From Burkholderiales bacterium (GTDB lineage Bacteria; Pseudomonadota; Gammaproteobacteria; Burkholderiales; SG8-39), in NCBI GenBank assembly GCA_020848075.1, contig JADLAV010000029.1:18965-82964 (forward strand): a DNA stretch of 64,000 bases, given 5' to 3'. The translations under genes were made by a program, and so were the position numbers. Below the pieces are notes generated by a model that made no database searches, was not told the DNA's origin, and was given only the letters and a program-made list of their open reading frames with translations. The stretch's first letter is position 1; each line of letters starts with the position of its first letter. Of the stretch, positions 48,414 through 57,018 are shown piece after piece.

Positions 48414-49709
48414 GTGGCGCTGACGCTCGCACAGAAGCTCGTTGCGCGCGCCGCAGGGCGGGATGCCGTCGCACCCGGCGAGATCGTCACCTGCCGCGTG
48501 GATCTCGCGATGATGCACGACTCCGGCGGCCCGCGGCGCGTCAAGCCGATGCTCGAGCAGCTCGGAGCGAAGGTGTGGGACCCGGCGAAGGTGGTGGTCG
48601 TCACCGACCACTATCTGCCGGCGACCGACGCCGACAGCCGGCGGATCGTCGAGATCGCCCGCGACTGGGTCAAGGCCGCGGGTGTCGAGCGCTTCTACGA
48701 CGGCGAAGGAATCTGCCATGTCGTATTGCCGGAGCGGGGCCACCTGCGGCCCGGGATGTTCGCCGTCGGTGGCGACAGCCACTCGCCCACTGGCGGGGCG
48801 TTCGGCGCCTACATGTTCGGGATCGGCGCCACCGAGATGCTCGGCGTACTCGTCACGGGCGAGATCTGGCTGAAGGTGCCCCACACGATCGTGATCGAGC
48901 TCGAAGGTGCGCTCGGGGACGGCCTCTCCGCCAAGGACGTGATGCTGTTCCTGATCGGGCGCTTCGGTATGGACGGCGGTGAGTACCAGGCGGTCGAGTT
49001 CCGTGGCGCGGCGGTGCGGGGAATGCCGATGCAGGAGCGCATGACGCTCGCCAACATGACCGCCGAGCTCGGCGGCCAGGCCGGCCTCGTCGCGCCGGAC
49101 GCGACGACGCGCGATTATCTCGGTGCGGCGGGCGTCGGCGAGGCCGAGCTGGACGTCGTGCAGTTCGAGCGCTGGCAGAGCGATCCGGAGGCGCCGGTGC
49201 TCGCGCATCACCGCTTCGATGCGGGCGCGCTCGCCCCGCAGGTCGCGGCACCGGACAGCCCGGCGAACGCTGCGGCCGCGGCGGACCACGGCGACGTGCG
49301 CATCGACATCGCGTACATCGGCGCGTGCACCGGCGCGAAGCTCGCCGACCTCCGCATGGCGGCGCGCGTGCTCGAGGGCCGCAGGGCGGCAAGCGGCGTG
49401 CGGCTGATGGTGGCGCCCGCGAGCCTGCGCGACCAGGAGCTCGCGCGCCGCGAGGGCACGCTCGGCGTTCTTCTCGACGCCGGCGCCGAGCTTCTGCCGA
49501 TCGCCTGCGGCGCGTGCGCAGGCTACGGCGCCAACCGGTTGGCCGAGAACACCGTGGCGATCTCGACCACCGCGCGGAACTTCAAGGGCCGCATGGGCGC
49601 GCCGTCCTCGCGCGTCTACCTCGCCTCGCCCTACACCGTGGCGGCCTCCGCGGCGGCGGGGCGGATCTGCGATCCACGAGAGTTTCTCGCGAGCAGGGGA
49701 CCGCGATGA
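48414..49709 (+). CDS. Aconitase-family dehydratase, large subunit (LeuC/DmdA-like)
   Basis: Fe-S hydro-lyase subunit of 431 residues, starting at GTG 48414. The three cluster cysteines are present: C305 in GACTGAK and C365/C368 in CGACAGYG. Substrate-site blocks include TCRVDLAMMHDSGG, VGGDSHSPTGGAFGAYMFGI and STTARNFKGRMGAPSSRVYL. The length is that of the short isopropylmalate/homoaconitate type (about 420). It overlaps the small subunit by ATGA. Adjacent genes are a transporter and a KRCGH lyase, not leucine genes, so the substrate is likely another 2-hydroxy- or unsaturated di/tricarboxylate, as for 2,3-dimethylmalate dehydratase DmdAB. Substrate is inference. Confidence 0.85.
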   Translation: MALTLAQKLVARAAGRDAVAPGEIVTCRVDLAMMHDSGGPRRVKPMLEQLGAKVWDPAKVVVVTDHYLPATDADSRRIVEIARDWVKAAGVERFYDGEGICHVVLPERGHLRPGMFAVGGDSHSPTGGAFGAYMFGIGATEMLGVLVTGEIWLKVPHTIVIELEGALGDGLSAKDVMLFLIGRFGMDGGEYQAVEFRGAAVRGMPMQERMTLANMTAELGGQAGLVAPDATTRDYLGAAGVGEAELDVVQFERWQSDPEAPVLAHHRFDAGALAPQVAAPDSPANAAAAADHGDVRIDIAYIGACTGAKLADLRMAARVLEGRRAASGVRLMVAPASLRDQELARREGTLGVLLDAGAELLPIACGACAGYGANRLAENTVAISTTARNFKGRMGAPSSRVYLASPYTVAASAAAGRICDPREFLASRGPR

Positions 49710-50203
49710 CCGGGCGCGCCTGGGTCTTCGGCGATGACATCGACACCGACGCGCTCGCGCCCGGACGCTACATGAAGTACGCCGTCGACGAGATCGCGAA
49801 GCACTGCCTGGAGGCGATCGACCCCGCATTCGCCGCGGCGGTGCGGCCGGGCGACGTGGTGGTGGGCGGGCGCAACTTCGGGCTCGGCTCATCGCGCGAA
49901 CAGGCGGCCGCGGCGCTGCGGCACCTCGGCGTCGCCGCGCTGGTCGCCGAGTCGTTCGCCGGGCTCTTCCACCGCAATGCGCTGAACCTGGGGCTGCCCG
50001 CGCTCGCGTGCGCCGACGCGAAGCGCATCCGGCCCGGCGACGAACTGCGGGTCGACCCGCAGGCCGGACGGATCGAAAATCGCACCACCGGGGAGACGCT
50101 CGCGTGCGAACCCGTCCCCGGCTTCCTGCTGGAGATGGTGCGCGACGGCGGCCTGCTCCCGCACCTGGAGAAGAAGCTCGCGCGGCGGAAGGGTACGACA
50201 TGA
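49706..50203 (+). CDS. Aconitase-family dehydratase, small subunit (LeuD/DmdB-like)
   Basis: Swivel subunit of 165 residues from the ATG at 49706. It begins GRAWVFGDDIDTDALAPGRY, the typical small-subunit entry, and contains VVGGRNFGLGSSREQAAAAL, the region that contacts the substrate. Small isopropylmalate/homoaconitase subunits have this length. It overlaps both neighbours by ATGA, which fixes stoichiometry with the large subunit and the lyase. Confidence 0.88.
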   Translation: MTGRAWVFGDDIDTDALAPGRYMKYAVDEIAKHCLEAIDPAFAAAVRPGDVVVGGRNFGLGSSREQAAAALRHLGVAALVAESFAGLFHRNALNLGLPALACADAKRIRPGDELRVDPQAGRIENRTTGETLACEPVPGFLLEMVRDGGLLPHLEKKLARRKGTT

Positions 50204-51060
50204 CCCTCCGGCAACGGCTCGCAGCAAAGCCCATCCTGCTCGCCCCCGGCGTATTCGACGCGCTCTCGGCGCTGCTCGCCGAGCAGGCCGGGTTCGAGGC
50301 GATCTACCTCTCCGGGGCAAGCATCGCCTACACGCGCCTCGGACGCCCGGACGTCGGGCTCGTCACCGCGAGCGAGGTCGAGAACACGCTCGCCAACATC
50401 CGCGAGCGCGTGGCCGTCCCGATCATCGTCGACGCCGACACGGGCTTCGGCAACGCGCTCAACGTCGCCCGCACGGTGACGATGCTCGAGCGCGCCGGCG
50501 CCTCTGCCATCCAGCTCGAGGACCAGGCGACGCCGAAGCGCTGCGGCCACCTCGACGGCAAGGCCCTCATCCCCGCCGCAGAGATGGCCGGCAAGATCCG
50601 CGCGGCGCTCGATGCCCGGCACAGCGCGGACACGCTGATCGTCGCGCGCACCGATGCCGTCGCGGTGGAGGGGCTCGCGCCGGCGCTCGAGCGCGCGGAA
50701 CGCTATCTCGCCGCGGGCGCGGATGCCCTCTTCGTCGAGGCGCTGCGCTCGGAGGGCGAGATGAAGGCCACGGCGCGATTCGCCCCGCGCGTGCCGCTCC
50801 TCGCCAACATGGTCGAAGGAGGCAAGACCCCGGTCCTGGCCGCGGCTGCGCTCGAGGCGCTCGGGTTCTCGATCGTGATCTTCCCAGGCGGACTCGCGCG
50901 CGCGCTGGCGTTCGCCGCGCGCGAGTACTTCACGACGCTCAAACGTGACGGAACGACCGCGGCGTGCCGCAGCCGGATGCTGGATTTCGACGGCCTGAAC
51001 GCGGTCATCGGCACGCCCGAGCTCTTTGCGCTCGGCAAGCGCTATGAGAATCATGAGTAG
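50200..51060 (+). CDS. Isocitrate-lyase/PEP-mutase superfamily C-C lyase
   Basis: A 286-residue TIM-barrel enzyme from the ATG at 50200. Motifs: LLAPGVFDALSALLAEQAGF, metal-binding DADTGFGNALNVARTV, EDQATPKRCGHLDGKALIP with C115 in K-R-C-G-H, the catalytic lyase motif, and VARTDAVAVEGL. The intact KRCGH points to cleavage of a 2-hydroxyacid such as methylisocitrate, 2,3-dimethylmalate or related, giving pyruvate or glyoxylate plus an acid, rather than to a phosphoenolpyruvate mutase. It overlaps the dehydratase small subunit by 4 bases, so it probably acts on the dehydratase product. Exact substrate unknown. Confidence 0.85.
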   Translation: MTLRQRLAAKPILLAPGVFDALSALLAEQAGFEAIYLSGASIAYTRLGRPDVGLVTASEVENTLANIRERVAVPIIVDADTGFGNALNVARTVTMLERAGASAIQLEDQATPKRCGHLDGKALIPAAEMAGKIRAALDARHSADTLIVARTDAVAVEGLAPALERAERYLAAGADALFVEALRSEGEMKATARFAPRVPLLANMVEGGKTPVLAAAALEALGFSIVIFPGGLARALAFAAREYFTTLKRDGTTAACRSRMLDFDGLNAVIGTPELFALGKRYENHE

Positions 51061-51067
51061 ACGCACC

Positions 51068-51215
51068 GACCTGTCACGCTTCGCGTGCCACCCCTATCCC
51101 GCACCACCCCGGCCGCTCGCGCGGTCACCCTTCCTCAAAGAGGAGGGGAGAAGAAAGACCCTCTCCTTCGCAAGGAGGGGAAAGAACCAGTCCCCTCCTC
51201 GGCGAGGAGGAGATC
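51068..51215. repeat. Intergenic hairpin-rich repeat, family B copy 1
   Basis: The 190-base gap before the amidohydrolase gene holds GTCACGCTTCGCGTG at 51073-51087, a GGCCGCTCGCGCGGTCACCC segment, and inverted GAGGAGGGGA / CCCCTCCTC-type pairs to 51212. The same GTCACGCTTCGCGTG core and GAGGAGGG arms recur at 59400-59560. It could act as an internal attenuator in the operon. Confidence 0.6.
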
Positions 51216-51249
51216 TGTACTGCGACTACTTCCCCCGGAGTGAGAAGTC

Positions 51250-52722
51250 ATGAGCAAATCGCTTGACCTTGTCATCAAGAACGTGCGCGTGGTCCGCCCG
51301 AACCGGAGTTCGGTCGACCTGCTCGACGTCGGCATCAAGGACGGGAAGTTCGCGCGGCTCGCGCCGGAGATTCGCGCAGAGGAGGCGAACGAGGCCTTCG
51401 ACGGCCGCAACCTGCTCGCTTTCCCCGGCCTCGTCGACGCCCACATGCACATCGGCATCTACCAGCCGCTCGCGCAGGACGCGGTGAGCGAGAGCAAGGC
51501 CGCGGCGATGGGCGGGGTCACGTCGAGCCTCAACTACGTGCGCACCGGGCAGTACTACCTCAACCGCGGCGGTCCCTACCGCGACTTCATGGCCGAGGCG
51601 ATGCGCCTCTCGCAGGGCAACTTCTGGGTGGACTACGGCTTCCACATCGCGCCGATCGAGGCAGCGCACATCGACGAGATGGAGTCGCTCCTCACCGATC
51701 ACGGCGTGCCGTCGTTCAAGATCTTCATGTTCTACGGCGGCTACGGCTTGCACGGCAAGTCCGACAGCCAGAACCAGTTCCTGATGATCGGGCCCGACGA
51801 GCGCTACGACATCGCGCACTTCGAGTTCATCATGCGCTCGGCGCGCCGGATGATGGACCGGCATCCGGACATCGCCGACCACATCAGCGTCAGCCTGCAC
51901 TGCGAGCTCGCCGAGATCCTGAACGCCTACACGAAGCTCGTCGAGCGCGAAGGCAAGCTCACCGGCCTGCGGGCCTACAGCGCGGCGCGGCCGCCCCACT
52001 CGGAGGGCCTCGCGATCTGGATCGCTTCCTATCTCGCGTACGAGACCGACTGCCTGAACATCAACCTGCTGCACCTCTCCTCGCAGAAGGCGATCGAGGC
52101 GGCGCTGATGATGCAGGACGTGTTCCCGCACATCAATTTCCGGCGCGAGGTCACGGTCGGCCACTTGCTGCTCGACGTCGATGCGAAGTGCGGCGTGCAC
52201 GCGAAGGTGAACCCGCCGATCCGCCCGCGCGAGGACGTGGAGGCGCTGTGGGAGGCGGTGCTCCACGGCGACGTCGACTGGATCGTGAGTGACCACGCCT
52301 GCTGTTCGGCCGAGCAGAAGTGGGCGAAGAGCGACCCCGGCAACATCTGGCCGGCGAAGTCGGGCTTCGGCGGCACCGAGTACCTGCTCTCCGGCGTGGT
52401 CTCCGAGGGCGCGAAGCGCGGGATGTCCTACAACCACATGGCCGAGCTCCTCGCGTGGAACCCGGCGCAGCGCTACGGCCTGCGGACGAAGGGCGACATC
52501 GCCGTCGGATTCGATGCCGATCTCGTGCTCGTCGATCCGCAGGAGACCTTCGTCGTGCGCGCGGCCGAGTCGGAGTCGAAGCAGGGCTACACGCCGTTCG
52601 AGGGCCAGGAGCTCACCGGGCGCGTGAAGAGCACCTTCCTCCGGGGCCGGCTGATCTACGACCGCGGCAAGGTCCTCGGTCCGGCGCGCGGGCAATATCT
52701 CCGCCGGCCCACGAGCCGGTAG
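51250..52722 (+). CDS. Cyclic amidohydrolase (dihydropyrimidinase/hydantoinase-type)
   Basis: Metal-dependent amidohydrolase of 490 residues. The binuclear site is complete: H65-M-H67 in DAHMHIG, K157 in FKIFMFYGGYG (carboxylated lysine position), H217 in SLHCEL, H275 in LLHLSSQKA and D348 in VSDHACC. Length and the C-terminal AVGFDADLVLVDPQ are as in hydantoinases and allantoinases. It opens a cyclic amide or imide ring. In this run it follows the dehydratase and lyase genes, so it may open the ring of the transported compound, or act on an enamide in the manner of enamidase. Substrate unknown. Confidence 0.88.
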   Translation: MSKSLDLVIKNVRVVRPNRSSVDLLDVGIKDGKFARLAPEIRAEEANEAFDGRNLLAFPGLVDAHMHIGIYQPLAQDAVSESKAAAMGGVTSSLNYVRTGQYYLNRGGPYRDFMAEAMRLSQGNFWVDYGFHIAPIEAAHIDEMESLLTDHGVPSFKIFMFYGGYGLHGKSDSQNQFLMIGPDERYDIAHFEFIMRSARRMMDRHPDIADHISVSLHCELAEILNAYTKLVEREGKLTGLRAYSAARPPHSEGLAIWIASYLAYETDCLNINLLHLSSQKAIEAALMMQDVFPHINFRREVTVGHLLLDVDAKCGVHAKVNPPIRPREDVEALWEAVLHGDVDWIVSDHACCSAEQKWAKSDPGNIWPAKSGFGGTEYLLSGVVSEGAKRGMSYNHMAELLAWNPAQRYGLRTKGDIAVGFDADLVLVDPQETFVVRAAESESKQGYTPFEGQELTGRVKSTFLRGRLIYDRGKVLGPARGQYLRRPTSR

Positions 52723-52740
52723 AACGGCTCTGGAGAGCTC

Positions 52741-52768
52741 GTCATTCCCGCGGACGCGGGAATGATCT
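52741..52768. repeat. REP-like palindrome
   Basis: One clean copy, GTCATTCCCGCGGACGCGGG continuing to AATGATC, lies between the amidohydrolase and the flavoprotein genes. Confidence 0.75.
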
Positions 52769-52792
52769 GAACCGAGAGGCCGGTCACGCATC

Positions 52793-54193
52793 ATGCCAAT
52801 CGTCTTCGACGACGCGAAGCGCTTCGAGCTCGCGACGCCCGTCGTGATCGTGGGTGCCGGCGCGTGCGGCCTCGTCGCGGCGCTCGCGGCGAGAGACGCC
52901 GGCGCCGAGGTGCTCGTCCTCGAGCGCGACGCCACGCCCTCGGGTTCGACCGCGCTCTCCTCGGGCTTCATCCCCGCCGCTTTCACCCGGTTCCAGCGCG
53001 CCGCGGGTGTCGCGGACTCGCCCGCGCAGATGGCGAAGGACGTCGCGCGCAAGAATCACGGCGAGGCCGACCCGCGCGTCGTCGAGGCGGTGTGCCGCGC
53101 ATCGGGCCCGACGATCGAGTGGCTCGCCGATGCGCACGGCGTCCCATTCGTGCTGGTGGAGGGCTTTCTCTATCCCGGGCACTCCGCGCTGCGCATGCAC
53201 GCCGTGCCGGAGAAGACCGGCGCCACGCTGATGGCGGCGCTCGTCCGAAGCGCCGGCGCGGCCGGGATCGACATCCTGTGCTCGGCGCACGTCACCGACG
53301 TCTTCGCGAACCGCGGGCGCCGCGTCACCGGCGTCCGCTTCGCCCGCCCCGACGGTTCGCTCGAGGAGGTCGGCTGCAATGCGCTCGTGCTTGCGTCCTC
53401 CGGCTTCGGCGGCAATCCGGAACTGGTGCGCCGGCACATCCCGGAGATCGCGGACGCGCTCTACTTCGGGCACGCCGGCAACCAGGGCGACGCGGTCGCC
53501 TGGGGCACCGCGCTCGGCGCTGCAAGCGGAGACATGACCGCCTACCAGGGTCACGGCTCGGTCGCCACACCGCACGGTGTGCTCGTCACCTTGGCGCTGA
53601 TGATGGAGGGCGGCATCCAGATGAATGCCGCGGGTGATCGATTCTCCGACGAGCACCAGGGCTACTCCGAGCAGTGCCTGCCGGTGCTGCGGCAGCCCGG
53701 CGGCTTTGCGTGGGACATCTACGACGAGCGCCTGCACCGGCTCGGGATGACCTTCGACGACTACCGGCAGGCATTCGCGGCGGGCGCGATCAGGCCGGCA
53801 CCGGACGTGCCCGGTCTGGCCGCGGCCATCGGCGTCGCGCCGGCGCGGCTCGCGAGCACGCTCGAGGAAGTCGCCCGCTACGCGGCGGGCCGGGATCGCG
53901 ATCCATTCGGCCGCGACTTCACGGGGAAGCCCAAGCTCGTGCCGCCGTACTACGCGGTGAAGGTGACCGGCGCGCTCTTTCACACGCAAGGCGGACTCGC
54001 CGTGGACGAGCACGCGCGCGTGCTCGACGCGCAGGGACACCCGTTGCCCAACCTGCTCGCGGGCGGCGGCGCGGCGCGCGGGATCTCGGGTGCACACGTC
54101 TGGGGTTATCTGTCCGGCAACGGGCTGCTGACCGCAGTGGCGCTCGGTCGCATCGCCGGTCGCGTCGGCGCAGGCATCGCGGGAAAAGGCTGA
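52793..54193 (+). CDS. FAD-dependent oxidoreductase, fumarate reductase/KstD-type
   Basis: A 466-residue flavoprotein of the FAD_binding_2 family. The dinucleotide fold is at the N-terminus (VVIVGAGACGLVAALAARDA, then LERDATPSGSTALSSGF); the substrate domain is in the middle, and the C-terminal FAD cap reads AGGGAARGISGAHVWGYLSG. The family adds or removes hydrogens at a C=C next to a carboxylate or keto group, as in fumarate reductase, tricarballylate dehydrogenase or 3-ketosteroid dehydrogenase. No signal peptide or heme domain, so it is cytoplasmic. It closes the catabolic run. Its substrate is likely a pathway intermediate; this is inference. Confidence 0.85.
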   Translation: MPIVFDDAKRFELATPVVIVGAGACGLVAALAARDAGAEVLVLERDATPSGSTALSSGFIPAAFTRFQRAAGVADSPAQMAKDVARKNHGEADPRVVEAVCRASGPTIEWLADAHGVPFVLVEGFLYPGHSALRMHAVPEKTGATLMAALVRSAGAAGIDILCSAHVTDVFANRGRRVTGVRFARPDGSLEEVGCNALVLASSGFGGNPELVRRHIPEIADALYFGHAGNQGDAVAWGTALGAASGDMTAYQGHGSVATPHGVLVTLALMMEGGIQMNAAGDRFSDEHQGYSEQCLPVLRQPGGFAWDIYDERLHRLGMTFDDYRQAFAAGAIRPAPDVPGLAAAIGVAPARLASTLEEVARYAAGRDRDPFGRDFTGKPKLVPPYYAVKVTGALFHTQGGLAVDEHARVLDAQGHPLPNLLAGGGAARGISGAHVWGYLSGNGLLTAVALGRIAGRVGAGIAGKG

Positions 54194-54246
54194 CGCAGAT
54201 CGCGTAGCATCTCGGCGTCCGAGCAGAGAAAAACCGGGTCCGCGGC

Positions 54247-55809
54247 GTGCTCTTCAATTCCTACGCATTCATCTTCGGCTTCCTGCCCATCGTCCTGCTG
54301 GGGTTCTTGTGGCTCGCGGGCGTGAGCCACTTCCTCGCCGCCGGCTGGCTGACGCTCGCGTCGCTCCTCTTCTACGGCTGGTGGAATCCGGCGTACGTCG
54401 GGCTGCTGCTCGGCTCGATCGTGTTCAACTTCATGATCGGCGTCGCGATCGGCCGGGATGCGGGCCGGGGGCAGCGGCGCCGGGCGCGATGGCTCCTCAC
54501 GGCGGGGGTCGCCGGAGATCTTGCGCTGCTCGGCTACTACAAGTACGCCGGCTTCTTTCTCCGCAACCTCGACGCCCTCGCCGGCACCCAGTACGCGGGG
54601 CTGGACATCGTGCTGCCCCTCGGGATCTCGTTCTTCACCTTCACGCAGATCGCGTATCTCGCCGATGCCTACCAGGGCAAGGCGCGCGAGTACCGGTTCG
54701 TGCACTACGCGCTCTTCGTGACCTACTTCCCGCACCTCATCGCCGGGCCGATCCTGCACCACGGGGAGATGATGCCGCAGTTCGCGCTCGCGTCCACCTA
54801 CCGGCTGCGCTGGGAGAACATCTCGGTCGGGCTCACGATCTTCCTGATCGGGCTGTTCAAGAAGACCGTGCTCGCCGACGGTCTCGCAGAGTACGTCGAG
54901 CCCGTGTTCTCCGCGCACGCGACGGCAACGCGACTGCCGATGCTGGACGCCTGGGGCGGGGCGCTCGCATACACCTTTCAGCTGTACTTCGACTTCTCCG
55001 GCTACTCCGACATGGCGATCGGCCTGTCGCGGCTGTTCAACGTGCGGCTTCCGCTCAACTTCCATTCGCCCTACAAGGCGGTCAACATCGTCGACTTCTG
55101 GCGCCGCTGGCACATGACGCTGTCGCGCTTTCTGCGCGACTACCTGTATATCCCGCTCGGTGGCAACCGCAAGGGCAAGGCGCGCCGCTACCTGAACCTC
55201 ATGGTGACGATGCTCCTCGGAGGACTCTGGCACGGCGCGAGCTGGACGTTCGTCGCGTGGGGCGGGCTGCACGGGCTCTACCTGCTCGTCAACCATGCAT
55301 GGCGCGCGATGCCAGCGCGGCGCGGACGCGCAAGGCGCGGCCCGACCGGGCTCGGCATCACGTTCGCGCGCCTCCTCACCTTCCTGGCGGTCGTGGTCGC
55401 GTGGGTGTTCTTCCGCGCCGAGACCTTCGGCAGCGCGCTCTACGTGCTAGAGGGCATGGCCGGCATGAACGGCCTCGTGCTGCCCTATCGCTGGCTCGAG
55501 AAATGGGGCGTCGTGGGCGAATGGCTCGCCGCGCGCGGGGTCGAGTTCCAGAATCTTCCGACCTTCGGCGGCGGCGGGCAGATCAACTTCCTCGTCATCG
55601 CCTGGTTGATCGCCTGGGCACTGCCGAACACGCAGCAATGGCTGCGCGCATACCGGCCTGCGCTGAACGTGCCGCAGGAGGTTCGGCCTCTAGCGCGTCG
55701 CTGGCAGTGGCGCCCCACTGTGCCGTGGACCGCGATCGGCGTGATCGCCGGCGCGTCGGCCATCCTCTGCATCTCCGGCTTCACGGCGTTCATCTATTTC
55801 CAATTCTGA
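54247..55809 (+). CDS. MBOAT family O-acyltransferase (AlgI-like)
   Basis: A 520-residue polytopic inner membrane protein that transfers acyl groups (commonly acetyl) toward the periplasm. Starts at GTG 54247 (LFNSYAFIFGFLPIVLLGFL). Core motifs are intact: FGISFFTFTQIAYLAD-type PLGISFFTFTQIAYLADAYQ, WRRWHMTLSRFLRDYLYIPL and LGGLWHGASWTFVAWGGLHG with active-site His329. It is followed with no gap by an SGNH-like gene, the standard pair for acetylating an exported polymer. No polysaccharide synthase gene is next to it, so the acceptor is not known. Confidence 0.92.
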   Translation: MLFNSYAFIFGFLPIVLLGFLWLAGVSHFLAAGWLTLASLLFYGWWNPAYVGLLLGSIVFNFMIGVAIGRDAGRGQRRRARWLLTAGVAGDLALLGYYKYAGFFLRNLDALAGTQYAGLDIVLPLGISFFTFTQIAYLADAYQGKAREYRFVHYALFVTYFPHLIAGPILHHGEMMPQFALASTYRLRWENISVGLTIFLIGLFKKTVLADGLAEYVEPVFSAHATATRLPMLDAWGGALAYTFQLYFDFSGYSDMAIGLSRLFNVRLPLNFHSPYKAVNIVDFWRRWHMTLSRFLRDYLYIPLGGNRKGKARRYLNLMVTMLLGGLWHGASWTFVAWGGLHGLYLLVNHAWRAMPARRGRARRGPTGLGITFARLLTFLAVVVAWVFFRAETFGSALYVLEGMAGMNGLVLPYRWLEKWGVVGEWLAARGVEFQNLPTFGGGGQINFLVIAWLIAWALPNTQQWLRAYRPALNVPQEVRPLARRWQWRPTVPWTAIGVIAGASAILCISGFTAFIYFQF

Positions 55810-56982
55810 ATGGCCGCGCCGCGCTTTCGCCGCTACGCGCTCTCGCTGCTCGCGGGTATCCTCGGAGCGCTCGCCCTGGTGGGCCTCTTCAACCGCATCG
55901 TCGATCCGTTCGGGTATTACCGCGATGTGAGCATCCAGGGCTTCAACGCGGTGAAGACCAAGTTCGGCCGCTTCGAGCGCCATGTCAAGCCATCGATCGT
56001 GGCGAGGGAGAAGCCCGAGGCGATCATCTTTGGCAGCTCGTTAGCCGAGATCGGTTTCGATCCGAGCAATCCGTACTTCACGGACCACGGTCGCCTCACG
56101 GGATACAACTTCGGCATTGCCGGGGCGTGGTGGGACAAGGTCCAGTGCTATTTCGAATTCGCGCTGCGCCACGACACGCCGAGGCGCATCATCCTGGGCA
56201 TCAACTTGGTTGATATGCCCCTGGTCGACTGCACCGAGCAAGTCGCAGCCATGGGGAAGCCTGACCTCGCGTCGCTCCTCTTCTCGGCGAGCGCCTTCAG
56301 GGCCTCGGTCCGGACGGTGCTCGAGCAGCGCCGCGGTCGCCCGAGTCACACGCTGGACGGGCGTTTCTTCTACGGGCGCGGCCAGGGCGCGGCCGAGCGG
56401 AGCTTCGTCGAGATGTTCGCCCGGCGTCTGCGCGGGACGTCCTGCCCCCTGCGCGGGCTCGATGCGATGACCGCTGCCCGCGCGCCCGTCGCGAGCCCCA
56501 GGCGCACCCTGGATCTCGCCGGATTGCGGCAGGTGGTGCGCGAAGCGGTCGCGCGCGGCATCGAGCTCAAGCTGGTGGTCTACCCGCAGCACGCTTATAA
56601 CCTCGAGCTCGACGCGCTCTGCGGCGCGGATGTGGATCGCTGGGACGCGCTGGATCAAATGGCGCGCGCGGTGGCGGCAGCAAGCGAAGGGTCGAACCTC
56701 GTCCAGCTCTGGGAGTTCCTGACCTATGACGACGTGACTGGCGAGCCGGTATCGCCGGACATGAAGCTCTGGCAGGATTCGCAGCATTTCAACGTCGAAG
56801 TCGGAGACCTGATGCTCGCAGCAATGTTCGATCGGCATGCCCCTGGCGGGCCGTCGTTCGGGCGGCGCGTCGTGCCGGGAAGTCAGGACGAGGCGCGACG
56901 CCGGTTCGATGCGGACCGCGATGCGTTCATCGATGCTCACCCGTGGTTTTACCCGGGGTTGCGCAAGCTGGTTCCTCGGTAA
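55810..56982 (+). CDS. SGNH-like membrane-anchored partner of the MBOAT protein
   Basis: A 390-residue protein starting directly after the MBOAT stop. An N-terminal anchor helix (about 10-28, LSLLAGILGALALVGLFNRI) leads to a periplasmic domain. Two features suggest an SGNH hydrolase/transferase fold: G75-S76-S77 in IIFGSSLAEIGFDPSN, and D323-S-Q-H326 near the C-terminus, a DxxH dyad. No AlgJ/AlgX family match is obvious. The likely role is to accept an acyl group from the MBOAT enzyme and place it on an envelope polymer. The assignment rests on motif and position. Confidence 0.7.
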   Translation: MAAPRFRRYALSLLAGILGALALVGLFNRIVDPFGYYRDVSIQGFNAVKTKFGRFERHVKPSIVAREKPEAIIFGSSLAEIGFDPSNPYFTDHGRLTGYNFGIAGAWWDKVQCYFEFALRHDTPRRIILGINLVDMPLVDCTEQVAAMGKPDLASLLFSASAFRASVRTVLEQRRGRPSHTLDGRFFYGRGQGAAERSFVEMFARRLRGTSCPLRGLDAMTAARAPVASPRRTLDLAGLRQVVREAVARGIELKLVVYPQHAYNLELDALCGADVDRWDALDQMARAVAAASEGSNLVQLWEFLTYDDVTGEPVSPDMKLWQDSQHFNVEVGDLMLAAMFDRHAPGGPSFGRRVVPGSQDEARRRFDADRDAFIDAHPWFYPGLRKLVPR

Positions 56983-56998
56983 GGGAAGCTTGGAGTTA

Positions 56999-57018
56999 GT
57001 CATCCCCGCGCAGGCGGG
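56999..57018. repeat. REP-like palindrome, partial
   Basis: GTCATCCCCGCGCAGGCGGG matches the left arm of the copy at 3017. It lies after the SGNH-like gene; the rest of the 217-base gap up to pcm has a TTGACT at 57129-57134 but no convincing -10 partner. Confidence 0.6.

Noticed and set aside
48414..50203. Leucine-pathway LeuCD
   Set aside because: No leuA or leuB is next to it, the large subunit is of the short type, and the genes sit inside a transporter-catabolic run. Still not excluded as a homologue with relaxed specificity.
50200..51060. Phosphoenolpyruvate mutase or carboxyphosphonate mutase
   Set aside because: The intact K-R-C-G-H catalytic loop is that of lyases; no phosphonate genes are nearby.
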